This document shows, one piece after another, positions 8,064 to 16,995 of a stretch of 17,169 nucleotides of DNA. Location of the stretch: contig BEXV01000344.1 in NCBI GenBank assembly GCA_003118195.1, forward strand, positions 134,814 to 151,982, written 5' to 3'. Position 1 is the first letter of the stretch; each line of letters begins with the position of its first letter. The notes under the pieces were generated by a model. That model did not search any database, was not told the DNA's origin, and saw only the letters and a program-made list of their open reading frames with translations. Source of the DNA: Hemicentrotus pulcherrimus. Its lineage: Eukaryota > Echinodermata > Echinoidea > Camarodonta > Strongylocentrotidae. Made by a program: the position numbers and the translations under genes.

Positions 8064-8495
8064 TGCATAACTTAGGATGAAACCCATGGGGAAGGTGTGT
8101 AGAATGAAAAGTGAAACTGTCTTTAATGAGACATGGAGGTGCAGTTAAAGAGGGATAGTCTTTATAATTAGACTCTGTTCAGATTCTGTTTATGAGAGAG
8201 ACAAATATTCACCTCATTAATTTCATTTTCATTTTTTTTTGTAGTGGAACCAGGATTCTTTGCATGTGTGTGTTGGTTACTAGATTTTTCACTGCATAAT
8301 TGCTCTAAAAATAAGGATATATCTCCAAATACCGGTATCTCTGACAAATATGAATAATATCTGCAAAATAGAATAAAATAAAATATAAAAAAGGTATCTT
8401 CTTTGGCTGAGGGGGCAAATAACTACATATGTGTATTTTGCTTTTTTTTGGGGAGGGGGAGGCCTCTACCTCACTTTCGAAATGCCCTCCATAGA
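8064..8495. other. Intron stretch, nothing recognised
   Basis: Part of the 5-kb intron after exon d. It contains a T/A-rich run and a G-rich patch near 8449-8462, but no exon, RNA gene or repeat I can name. Confidence 0.5.
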
Positions 8496-8499
8496 ACTG

Positions 8500-8760
8500 T
8501 TTTCCTTCTGTTCATTCTCAATCTCTCATTGTCCAATCATTATTCTATCTATCATGCTTCTTCATGATCTGTCCGTTTGCTTCTATTCAATCATTGTCTG
8601 TCGATCGTTCTGTCAATCAAGCATTCACTCTCTGTCTATTATATGCTCATCATTACATTCAGCTAATCCATCATGTCAATAAGCTAATCCAACGGTATGC
8701 GTGTCAGACATTGTCATCCGCCTCCATGTCTGCATATCTGTCAATCAACCAATCAACGCA
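8500..8760 (+). repeat. Decayed TCAATC / ATCTGTC simple repeat
   Basis: Many scattered copies of tcaatc, tctgtc and ttcatc suggest an old tetra- or hexanucleotide array degraded by mutation. Open frames over it are simple Ser/Ile/His-rich translations without family features. A shorter similar patch lies at 9240-9320. Confidence 0.55.
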
Positions 8761-9080
8761 ATGTTTGATAATTATCTCGGTTATATCAAGAATTTTTAAG
8801 GGTTTAGTTCTTCAAATTGGCATCACTGGTATTATTTTTCAATTCCTCAAATGTTGATAAAAAGTCTGATATATAAGGAAAATTATACATTAATAGGAAC
8901 TATATCAAACACAGAAATAATGATGTTGATTTGCATGGAAAGTGGTGAATTTGAACTCTACACAGTGTTGCCAATTTAAGGATTTTATGCTTTAATTAAA
9001 TTCTTAACAATCCTGATACCAAATGCTAATTAGTATTGCAACATAATAAAGGACAAAGTGGGGAGGAATTTGCTTCCCTA

Positions 9081-9110
9081 CCCCCCCCCCCCCTTCTCTC
9101 TCTCTCTGTT
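9081..9110 (+). repeat. C13 run followed by (CT)n
   Basis: A run of about 13 C followed by ttctctctctctctg. Confidence 0.9.
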
Positions 9111-9575
9111 CATGCTTCAGTTATATTATTTTTGGTGGACTGATCTAAACGTTGCTAAAAGCCAAAAAAAAATTGTGGGCAGTTGTCGCACAAGGGCTAA
9201 GCTGTCATTATCCATGACCATGTCACCTTCAAGTATTCATGTTCACTTAATCCGCTCTGTCAATCAGTCAATCACTTTCTATTTAGTGCATTCTTTAGTC
9301 TGCCTTGTAGACTAATCAATAATAGCTATGCCAGGCTCAATAAAATGGGTGTCGGCATCAAATGTAATTACAAACATTGCTTAAATCCCCACACCCACTT
9401 TCTTTTAGCACGCAATAATATTAAATAGTCAGGCCGTAAAGTATGAGATGGTCTGCAAATGCTTTCCTAAATGAAAGTAGAGATATTCTGAATAGTAGGA
9501 ATACATGAGAACTTAGATTTGATTTAGTTTGTTACCTAAGTATGATAGTTGTCATGTGCAGTATAATGTGGGCAA

Positions 9576-9654
9576 TTAACCCATTGAAAACTGGAAATGG
9601 TGAGCCCTGTATTAAGGCTATGGGAATCAGAGAGTTTGGTAGTCAGGGGGTTAA
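9576..9654. mobile_element. Short TTAA-bounded MITE-like element
   Basis: The segment begins TTAACCCATTGA (TTAA at 9576-9579) and ends TCAGGGGGTTAA (TTAA at 9651-9654). The ends are weakly inverted (CCC-TGA against TCA-GGG) around about 70 bp. Duplicated TTAA with CCC ends is the pattern of piggyBac-type MITEs. The inverted repeat is short, so this is a tentative call. Confidence 0.45.
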
Positions 9655-9971
9655 ATATAATTACTTGCTTGCCCGTGTTTATATTGCATTCTATAGTTGA
9701 TATCTAAGAGTAGAAGATCAGAAGATTTTCTAAAAGTGAACTTTTATGTGAAAGAAGAGAACTTTCCCTATAGTAGGAATACATCATAACATACTTTTGA
9801 TTTAATTTATTTTTTATTTGTTTAGTATGATTGTGGGTATTGGATATAATAACCAATGTTTCAAATCCCTCTCACCCACTTTAATAGTGCATGCAATATT
9901 ATTGATTGCAGAAGCTTTAATTTTTGCAAAGATATGGGGTTCATGATTTGTATCAAATTACCTGCATCATA

Positions 9972-10570
9972 CTATGTCCCATTTGCAGGCGAAAAAAAAA
10001 TATGAAAAGGTTGAATTCTAACGGCATTTGAAAGATAATACTAATTTAGAACTTCCCTAAAAAGGGGGGGGGGCTTGAAAATGTCTTTAAGTGGAAAAAT
10101 AACGACTTGAAGTTGTCAAATCGACTTTAGAGCTATAGAGTAATGAAGCTGTGACGTCATAAAAATATATTTTTCGAATTTCTCAATTTTTTCTTCATAT
10201 TCCGAAAGAACATCAAAATAATGTCCAAATGTTGAAAACCAATTGCATATGTTAAGTATTGGCTGAGATATGACCATCTGAATAAATATACTCCCCATAG
10301 GAACTCTGTGTTATAAGCTCTGGCTCGTATTGGTTAGGAGCCAGAGCATATAAAAAAGTTTTTAAAATAATTTTAAAAAGTAAGAAAGCCAGACGGTCAC
10401 TCAATAGTGTCTGACAGTGAAGTCTAGCAAGAAAACGGGTTTCCTTGCATAATTTGAATATAAGGACACTGCTAACATTTAAATTTCACAGAAAGGAAAA
10501 ACATGACATACCTATAAATAATTCCTGCAAAGTTCTACAGAATTTAATGTTGACTGTAAAAGGGACATAG
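9972..10570. mobile_element. 599-bp MITE with CTATGTCCC termini, TA-flanked
   Basis: The left end ctatgtcccatttgcaggc and the right end (read inverted) ctatgtcccttttacagtc match at most of about 20 positions. TA lies at both borders (9970-9971 and 10571-10572), as with Tc1/mariner-like insertions. The interior is AT-rich, holds no transposase frame, and carries the strong hairpin at 10311-10353. Confidence 0.75.
10311..10353. repeat. Strong hairpin in the MITE interior
   Basis: A perfect 10-bp stem gctctggctc / gagccagagc (10317-10326 and 10338-10347) with an 11-base loop. It extends past one A-A mismatch by ttata / tataa for a total of about 15 paired positions. Confidence 0.85.
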
Positions 10571-10592
10571 TATCTTTAAGCTGCTAATATAA

Positions 10593-10943
10593 GGTCTCCA
10601 TTTCTTTGAAGAGTTTTATCCTCACCTGGGTAAAGAGCAACCAAACTATATAAATGTCTTGCAAAAAGATATAACTGCTCTGACACAATGCTCTGATTCT
10701 CTTAAACGACTGGCAGATCGAAGCTTTATTCTTTATCAACTTCTCTCGACGACGCACTATTTAGCAGCTCTGCAAGACAAGGAATCTAATCAAATGGATA
10801 GCGTCTATCAAATTTCCAGATGGAAATATGTGTGAGAGAATGCTCTCGTGTTAGAATGGATGACCAAATCAAATTAAGGAAACCAGGCACCTCATCTCCC
10901 CATCAAAGGGGGTCTTAAAGTCTGGGAATGTTTAGAGTTGTAA
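10593..10943 (+). pseudogene. Possible decayed coding fragment, unrecognised
   Basis: From 10593 the frame stays open for 80 codons without an ATG start and ends at TGA 10833-10835. The same frame continues after the stop with one further TAA until 10941. The translation has a protein-like mix (for example LKRLADRSFILYQLLS and, later, PIKGGLKVW) rather than low complexity. I recognise no family. It lies next to the 599-bp MITE and could be a transposon relic, but an open frame this long can occur by chance in 17 kb. Confidence 0.25.
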
Positions 10944-12180
10944 TTGCTAGGTTGGGGAAGATTATGTTGTCTGGTGAGAGATAGAAGGGTATTATCACAT
11001 CCTGTAACATCCTTAGTTAATGATACTCATCTTTATCTTGAGCTTGGCATTCAGTATGTGCTCACAGCCAAGAGATTATTTAATTGGATTAATGCTGAAT
11101 TCTGGCAGTGTAATTTCATTTTGAAGCAAAGTATCCACAATGAATTCTAAATAAATAATTGTAAAGTGAATAGAAAATATTATCTTTTGTGAGGTATCTA
11201 ACCAAATTTTTTCACATTACCGGTATACACTTATGACAAATGTGATATAAAATACTGTGCTGCGCATAAATTTGCATGCAATTTGGACTCATACACACAC
11301 AGGGTGTGATATGTCTTTTTTCCCCCTTTTAATAAATTGATTGCTGTTCTTCATGGTAGATCTGAAATATACACATGCATTTCAAGAGTAATGCTTCTTA
11401 GCTTTTGTTACCCATGAGATGTTTATGTTTTAGGAATGAATACATTCTAATACATTGCTGACAAACCAGTACCCTTTAAATCTCTTTCTGCCACAAAAAA
11501 ATTGTATTTATCATGGGAAAGATATGAACAAATGCTTCAAGATGCACTGTTTCCAGTGCAAGATTAATCAATGCCAGTGTTAAAGGGGTTGCAATGGGGT
11601 CAATCGGGACTGGACTTTGCAAATCTTAACTTTGCAAATTTCTGTTGTATGTAATTCTTCTGATGCGTATTGTTTTGTGCTGATCGGCACGTATGGATAA
11701 CAAGCGACTGCGCAGAGAGAAGGAGAAAGCAACTGAAGTGTTAATTATCAGCAGTCAACTCTCCTGCTATGAACAGCGTGTACTTTGGAAAATTCTTTAA
11801 ACAAAGATATAATTCCTATGAAAGCAGGGTACATGTTTCAGTTAACAATATTGCTCTTAGAGAAACACCAATGGGAATACATACCCATGTCCAGTAGTTT
11901 AGACAAATTACATCAGGAATATCAATAGAATAAGATTGTAATTTTTCCTTTTTACAAGATGATTTCCTGGATTGTGCTTCCGCTAAAGCTTTCTGCTTCC
12001 ATGTCCATTTGATTTTGCTTGAGTAAAGCATTTTACTGCTAATACAATAAGAAGGAAATCATACAAATGTGTGGTTTCACTGATAGACGTAATGTGGCTT
12101 CATGTGTAATATATTGAACAAAAAGAGAATTCAGCTTGGTCTATGGCTCACAGAGAAGTAATTTGGCCCCTGGGAATAAG
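10944..12180. other. Intron stretch, nothing recognised
   Basis: AT-rich intron sequence. A short repeat ctttgcaaat occurs twice near 11613-11640. I see no exon consistent with the PDE5-like protein, which is continuous across this intron, and no RNA gene. Confidence 0.5.
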
Positions 12181-12225
12181 AATAATAATAATAACCTAGG
12201 CTTCTATAGCGTATTTCATCTTCAG
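12179..12225. repeat. (AAT)n joined to a TATAGCG repeat fragment
   Basis: The run aataataataataa is followed by cttctatagcgtatttcatc, a diverged end of the dispersed repeat seen at 6281-6360. Confidence 0.5.
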
Positions 12226-12764
12226 AGAAAATATCAATGAGCTTTTCAATAATAAAACAACAAAATTTCAAATAACTACTAGATCATGAACTAAAGAAAT
12301 ATCAAAATAATGAACAAGATTGATCATAATCAAACATTATCAACATCAATTACAGAGAAATGAAAGCAAATTATGACAAAGTACAGTAATGTAGTTAAAT
12401 ACTGATGAAATACAATAATGCAGTTTAAGTGGCACCAGAAAGCGTATTTTGAACACGTAATTGGAGTATTGAATACTCAATCATGTATTGAGGTGGTGAG
12501 GAATTATGCATTACCGGTACAAACTCTCCCAGAACATTGGACGTTTGATAAATCTGAAATATACCAGAGTTTTATTCTTCTCCAACTCCTTGTCGATTTT
12601 GTTCCGTTTAAAGACATTTTTCCCTGTGCATGTTTGATCAAGTATGTGGGACAACAACAAAATGTACACAATTTCGATATGTGCATGATGATTAAAAAAG
12701 ATGTAATCTCATGTTAATTAATTGCTGTTTATATCTTATTGCTTCTTTGTTCTCTTATCCTCAG

Positions 12765-12815
12765 ACATTATCATATCATGCCACAGCTCCTTCAGAAGAA
12801 GCTCAGAGAATAAAG
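12765..12815 (+). CDS. PDE5A: PDE5-like exon e: GAF-to-catalytic linker
   Basis: A 51-bp exon (17 codons), acceptor ttatcctcag, donor gtatgt, phase 0 both sides. It encodes TLSYHATAPSEEAQRIK. It joins the preceding VALE to give the LE-x-LSYHA-x-A-x-EE linker that in PDE5 precedes the catalytic domain. An open frame overlaps it from about 12722, but the in-phase join to LSYHATA and the clean acceptor favour an internal exon. The linker transmits the GAF-domain state to the catalytic domain in this family. Small size and isolation in long introns would make it easy for gene predictors to miss. Confidence 0.9.
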
Positions 12816-13014
12816 GTATGTGTCAGTATATTAATAGTATTCTAATTATTATATTCAAGATTCAAGATCCAAGTTTTATTGTTCATAGTAATGCAGAAAC
12901 TTGTTTCTACATTTGTGTTTTATACAATATAAGCATGATATTGTATGCGGAAAGCCAGAAGGGTGAGATTTTATAATGTTGAACAAGAATGAGTCAACAC
13001 CATTCCAGCTCTTA

Positions 13015-13090
13015 TCTTGTAAAGCACTTAGTGACATTTGTATTAAGCGCTATATAAAAATTAATTATTATTATTATTATTATTATTATC
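13015..13090. repeat. Dispersed repeat with (TTA)n tail, inverted copy
   Basis: The order tgtaaagcacttagtgacat, ttaagcgctatataaa, then (tta)n of about ten units is the reverse orientation of the microsatellite-linked repeat at 6281-6360. Confidence 0.7.
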
Positions 13091-13478
13091 AGACAGTACT
13101 TAACAACAACATTATTCTGAATCATATTATTGATGCAATTATACATCATGCATCTATGATGTGACTCAGAATATTGTTATGTCATTCATATTTTAGCTTT
13201 TATCCAACTTGACTAAAGGAGCTAAAGTATGTTATTTCCAATCTGAGCAGAGCCATAATCAGCGAGGTTACCTCAGCCAAAAGATGGGGTTGCAGAGGTA
13301 CTTCCGTCACCAATATGTAAAAATGAAAATGATTAGCGCTCAATACTGCATGCTCTCGGCTGAATTGCTGGTTGTTTCCATGGTCTTCACAAAATCTGAT
13401 CACCCTTATAACAATCGCACTATACAAGAAAGTATTTGGATTAATTACTTATAACCTTTGTTTTTTTTCCTTTGACAG

Positions 13479-13625
13479 AAACTTCCAGTGCCAACTTCTA
13501 ACGAACTAGGTCTTCTAAAGTTCTCCTTCAGTGAGCTTCGTATGACTGAAGATGAGACGTTGCTAGCAGCCATTAGGATGTTCTTGGATCTAGACCTACT
13601 TAACAAATTCAGGATAAACTATGAG
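13479..13625 (+). CDS. PDE5A: PDE5-like exon f, copy 1: start of catalytic domain
   Basis: A 147-bp exon (49 codons), acceptor tttgacag after a T-rich tract, donor gtatac, phase 0 both sides. It encodes the first helices of the catalytic domain: KLPVPTSNELGLLKFSFSEL, then RMTEDETLLAAIRMFLDLDL ending in FRINYE. This corresponds to the PDE5 stretch F-S-F-S-D-F ... IRMF-x-DL. It precedes the metal-binding motifs. An apparently base-for-base identical exon lies at 15218-15364. Either copy alone gives the expected protein; using both would insert 49 repeated residues. The last ~20 bp including the donor recur twice just downstream (about 13681 and 13748). Confidence 0.88.
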
Positions 13626-13770
13626 GTATACAAATTATCACTGGTAGTCAGTAAATTGTAAATACATCCACCAAGAAAACTCAGGATAAACTATGAGGTA
13701 TAAAAATGATGAGACAGTAAATCGTGAATAGATCCACCCCAAAATTTCAGGGTAACCTATGAAGTAATAT
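13605..13770 (+). repeat. ~70-bp tandem repeats copying the exon f 3' end and donor
   Basis: The segment tcaggataaactatgaggta recurs at about 13608 (the exon end itself), 13681 and, diverged, 13748, with related sequence (cagtaaat, atccacc) between. The second block has two units, at about 15347 and 15420. Confidence 0.85.
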
Positions 13771-13847
13771 ATTTCTTATGCTGTATGTTTTTTTGGTCAT
13801 GGCTTATATTGTCATAGACTAATAACATCGTTTAAATATTGTCTCCT

Positions 13848-14544
13848 GGGGGGTGTTTCACAAAGATCCTATGTTGAACTTATCTCTTTAAAATTGGACT
13901 TAAAGGGATCGTTTAACAATGTTTAAATCTGAGATACACGGCTTTATGTGTTATCAGTGTCTGTGATATGGTGTAATATTGAAGCCCTAAAAAAAATTGC
14001 GCTTCAAAATGATCAAGAAGTGCCTCAAAAAAGTAAAAATCTTTTAGTGACCGGTTTTACCATACTCGTTTTCTCCAATAGACTGTAGTGTTATGAAATC
14101 CGTCAGGCGAACGGTTTTCAAAATTTGTTATTCCAATCATAAATATCTTGATAATCAGACAGGCGATCGGCTTGTAAAAGTCATGAGGTTCCTGACTGGC
14201 CCAAAGGTTTATAATTATCATTGCATCATGAGCTAAATCCAGAATTTTGTTTCAGAATCTGAGACAAAGTTACCGGATCCCTTTAACTATTATGGAAAGC
14301 CGTTAGCATCATTGAAAATATTTTGTAAAAGTTATTTCAAAAGGCATAAAATGTTGATTCAAGTCATTCATATTTTCTATTGTCAAGGAGATTTCATGTT
14401 CTTGATGTGGAATTGATGTCAAGTCTAAAATACTTCAATTTTTGCTTTTGGAAATATTTAGTTTTAAGGCTGAAAATGGCTCACCATATTTTTAAAGTCC
14501 AACTTAGAGTTAAGTTTGACTTAGGATCTTTGTGAAACACCCCC
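13848..14544. mobile_element. MITE with GGGGGTGTTTCAC termini, copy 2, interrupted
   Basis: The ends ggggtgtttcacaaagatcc and ggatctttgtgaaacacccc match copy 1 at 7779-8063, as do interior blocks such as tattatggaaagcc and caaggagatttcatg. It is longer because another element (13904-14282) is inserted in it. It lies between the two copies of exon f. Confidence 0.85.
13904..14282. mobile_element. 379-bp TTAA-bounded element nested in the MITE
   Basis: Begins agggatcgttta and ends taccggatccct, inverted at the first seven bases and partly beyond. It is flanked on both sides by TTAA (13900-13903 and 14283-14286). The uninterrupted copy at 7779-8063 shows the matching empty site, so the limits are well supported. 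TTAA duplication is the hallmark of piggyBac-type insertion. No coding frame. Confidence 0.8.
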
Positions 14545-14609
14545 AGATGTAGTATAGGAAACATTCTTAGCTTGTTTGTCTTCTGGTGTGGTAGTGCAGA
14601 ACTTCAGCT

Positions 14610-14700
14610 AATGATGATGATGTTGGTGGTGATAATGAAGGTGATGGTGATGATGATGATGTTATATGAATATCATTGTGATGGCGTTGGTGATGAAAAA
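14610..14700 (+). repeat. Imperfect GAT trinucleotide repeat
   Basis: gatgatgatgttggtggtga and similar runs, interrupted. Confidence 0.85.
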
Positions 14701-14762
14701 ATAACTTAAACAATTTTAATATAAATTTGATTGTTTTGCCGTCCACTTATGCACTTACGGAC

Positions 14763-14850
14763 ATAATAATAATAGTAATACATATGATTTATAATGCGCC
14801 AAATCCACTTGACAGTCAAATGCTCAAGGCGCAGCTTGTGCAAAAGATGA
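14763..14850. repeat. Dispersed AGCGC-type repeat with (ATA)n
   Basis: ataataataatagta is followed by tttataatgcgccaaatcca and atgctcaaggcgcagc, a diverged copy of the 6281-6360 element. Confidence 0.6.
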
Positions 14851-14891
14851 AATACATACGGTACACGATACATTTATACAAAGTGCGATAN

Positions 14892-15460
14892 TATACATCA
14901 TGCATCTATGATGTGACTCAGAATATTGTTATGTCATTCATATTTTAGCTTTTATCCAACTTGACTAAAGGAGCTAAGTACATTATTCCCAATCTGAGCA
15001 GAGCGTAGGTTACTTCAGCTTTAAGATGGGGCTGCAAAAGTACTGCCGTCACCAATATGAATGAAAATAGTTAGCTCCCCAATACTGCATGCTCTCAGCT
15101 GAATTGCTTATTTCCATGGTCTTCACAAAAGCTGATCACCCTTATAACAATTGCACTATAGATACAAGAAAGTATTTGGATTAATTACTTATCACCTTTG
15201 TTTTTTTTCTTTGACAGAAACTTCCAGTGCCAACTTCTAACGAACTAGGTCTTCTAAAGTTCTCCTTCAGTGAGCTTCGTATGACTGAAGATGAGACGTT
15301 GCTAGCAGCCATTAGGATGTTCTTGGATCTAGACCTACTTAACAAATTCAGGATAAACTATGAGGTATACAAATTATTACCGGTAGTCAGTAAATTGTAA
15401 ATAAATCCACCAAGAAAACTCAGGATAAACTTTGAGGTAAAATATATTTCTTACTGTTTC
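14892..15460 (+). repeat. Duplicated block, copy 2 (contains exon f duplicate)
   Basis: Homology to 13139-13785 begins immediately after the N at 14891, and the sequence before the N shows no match to the region left of copy 1. It fades near 15460. A contig boundary at the repeat start fits an assembly join. Confidence 0.9.
15218..15364 (+). CDS. PDE5A: PDE5-like exon f, copy 2 (duplicate)
   Basis: The 147 bp match the exon at 13479-13625 at every position when read side by side, with the same acceptor (tttgacag) and donor (gtatac) and phase 0 ends. The introns around it have drifted by substitutions and small indels: for example, the flank about 40 bp upstream carries a few extra bases (actatagatacaag against actatacaag). 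This is the copy nearest the next exon (15628). Identical coding sequence with diverged flanks, starting at an N, looks more like two alleles placed in tandem by assembly than a functional repeated exon. A recent true duplication or gene conversion cannot be excluded. Confidence 0.8.
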
Positions 15461-15627
15461 TTACTGTTTCATGTCAATATAAATTTCCTGAAGGAGATCA
15501 ATAAAAACAACAAAATTCATTTTCTAGATGACAGCCACGAGTCACAGTCAAAATGTTAGCAAAGATAATATGTAAAATGGTCACTGTGATGTATTCTTTT
15601 TCTTCATTTTTCTTGATGCTTTTTCAG

Positions 15628-15735
15628 ACTATGTGTAGATGGCTACTGAGTGTACGTAAGAATTAACGCAACGTGACGTACCACAACTGGAGACACGCTT
15701 TCACAGTAGCACAGACAATGTTCGCCATCATCAAG
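15628..15735 (+). CDS. PDE5A: PDE5-like exon g with in-frame stop before the HNWRH motif
   Basis: A 108-bp exon (36 codons), acceptor ttttcag, donor gtaaac, phase 0 both ends. It reads TMCRWLLSVRKN, then TAA at 15664-15666, then RNVTYHNWRHAFTVAQTMF and AIIK. The family has Tyr at the stop position (KNYR in PDE5 and PDE11). YHNWRHAF contains the catalytic His (codon 15682-15684) and the first metal-ligand His (15694-15696). Everything around the stop is intact, with no frameshift, so a single C-to-A or T-to-A change in a Tyr codon explains it. It may be a sequencing or assembly error, a null allele, or early pseudogenisation. A cryptic donor (gtaaga at 15656) also lies just upstream of the stop. 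Confidence 0.88.
15664..15666 (+). other. Premature TAA codon in the PDE5-like reading frame
   Basis: The codon lies in the only frame that joins both neighbouring exons and encodes CRWLLSVRKN and NVTYHNWRHAF on its two sides. Translation stopping here would remove all catalytic residues. It replaces the Tyr that is conserved at this point in PDE5, PDE6 and PDE11. Confidence 0.85.
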
Positions 15736-16232
15736 GTAAACTTACAATTTAGATATGCTGGAAGATATCGAACGGTAAACACATGTTGGTCAACATCATA
15801 TAATTTACTAAGAAGTCATGTCTTTCCATGGTTCCTCTGAGATGAAAAGGTTTATTAGTTTCCTTAATACAGACTTGATAGCTGCAAGTAAATAATAAGC
15901 CTTGATTACTGGTATCTTTCAGGCTAGATTCATCCTTTCAAAAATATTCCCATGAATGGTCATTATGTTATTCACAAGTTAGTTAAAACCACCTGTAAAA
16001 TGAATTAAGAAATATGCAAACAAACAAACAAAAACAATTAATCATTGTGAGTTGAGTAAATTACTGATAAAACAAAATCTCCAAATACAGAATATATTGG
16101 AAATGTAGTTTCTAAAAAAGGCAGGGCTTTTGGAGCTTCCAGTATATTAAAGGCATTCTTCTAGACCCTGTAGGCGTATCAAAACAATATTTTGCTGATT
16201 GATTTTGCTTTGCTTCTCTTATCACATGACAG
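15736..16232. other. Intron between exons g and h
   Basis: AT-rich, with a short acaaacaaacaaac run near 16016-16032. Nothing else recognised. Confidence 0.55.
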
Positions 16233-16342
16233 AGTGGTGGTATGAAGAACGTGTTGACGGACATAGAGGTCATGTGCCTCATGGTAGCTTGCTTGTCACA
16301 TGACCTTGACCACAGGGGTACCAACAACAACTTCCAGGTCAT
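16233..16342 (+). CDS. PDE5A: PDE5-like exon h: HD metal-binding motif
   Basis: A 110-bp exon: 36 codons plus two bases of a split codon, acceptor acatgacag, donor gtgagt, so the following intron is phase 2. It encodes [20 protein letters not shown], then [16 protein letters not shown]. The HD pair (His 16299-16301, Asp 16302-16304) and the following LDHRG are the zinc/magnesium ligands that define class I phosphodiesterases. LTD-x-E and DHRG-x-NN are conserved through the family. It joins the previous exon's AIIK in phase 0, with the same spacing as vertebrate PDE5. No disruption is visible in this exon. Confidence 0.93.
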
Positions 16343-16995
16343 GTGAGTATTCCTCTATGAATATTCATTAAATTTCTTGCCATAAAGCCAAGAGACTCCC
16401 AATCATTTTTTTTTCTTAAAATAAAAGCATATATTGAGGTTGATATATGATTTACAAAATTGTAAGTATTGGCACAGTCATGGTAAAAATATTGCTGGTT
16501 TAATGACTGTTTTTTAAATGAATTACTGTAAAACCAGGAACTGTTAAAAATAATGGCCATCTTTGCAAGAATAAACATGCACAATTTATACAAAATATCT
16601 GTTGTAATGCTATCTTTTTGCCGCATAGAATGTTATGATACATTTAGTTTCATGCACTTGAAAATTTCTGATTTTTTCCAGATAGACAACTTTGTAACCT
16701 TCTTGTGTTCACCATGTTTACTAATGTGCTTAAATTGTCACTACAATCCTATACAGAACAAAATAACCCTAAAGTTCATTCAATAGCCTTTCTTGTCTTT
16801 GGAGATGCAATGTTACATCAAATTTATTCCTAAGGCATATAATTTCACGCAGACACAGTGTAGTGATGTGATATATTACATGTATTTACCGTACTTGTAA
16901 TACATTTTTCTAATAGCATGTTATTTCATTCAACCTGAAAAGGCTTACTTTGTTTATATGCTTTCTTACTTATTTTCTTTTTGATACTACCATAG
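16343..16995. other. Intron between exons h and i
   Basis: AT-rich phase-2 intron. Open frames on both strands show no protein-family features. Nothing else recognised. Confidence 0.55.

Larger units (their letters stand above)
13139..13785 (+). repeat. Duplicated block, copy 1 (contains exon f)
   Basis: From tatacatcatgcatctatga onward this block matches 14892-15460 through intron, exon and following intron. The exon is identical, while introns differ by substitutions and indels. Confidence 0.9.

Noticed and set aside
12976..13164. 62-codon frame with a poly-Tyr stretch
   Set aside because: The Tyr run is a translated TTA microsatellite inside a dispersed repeat.
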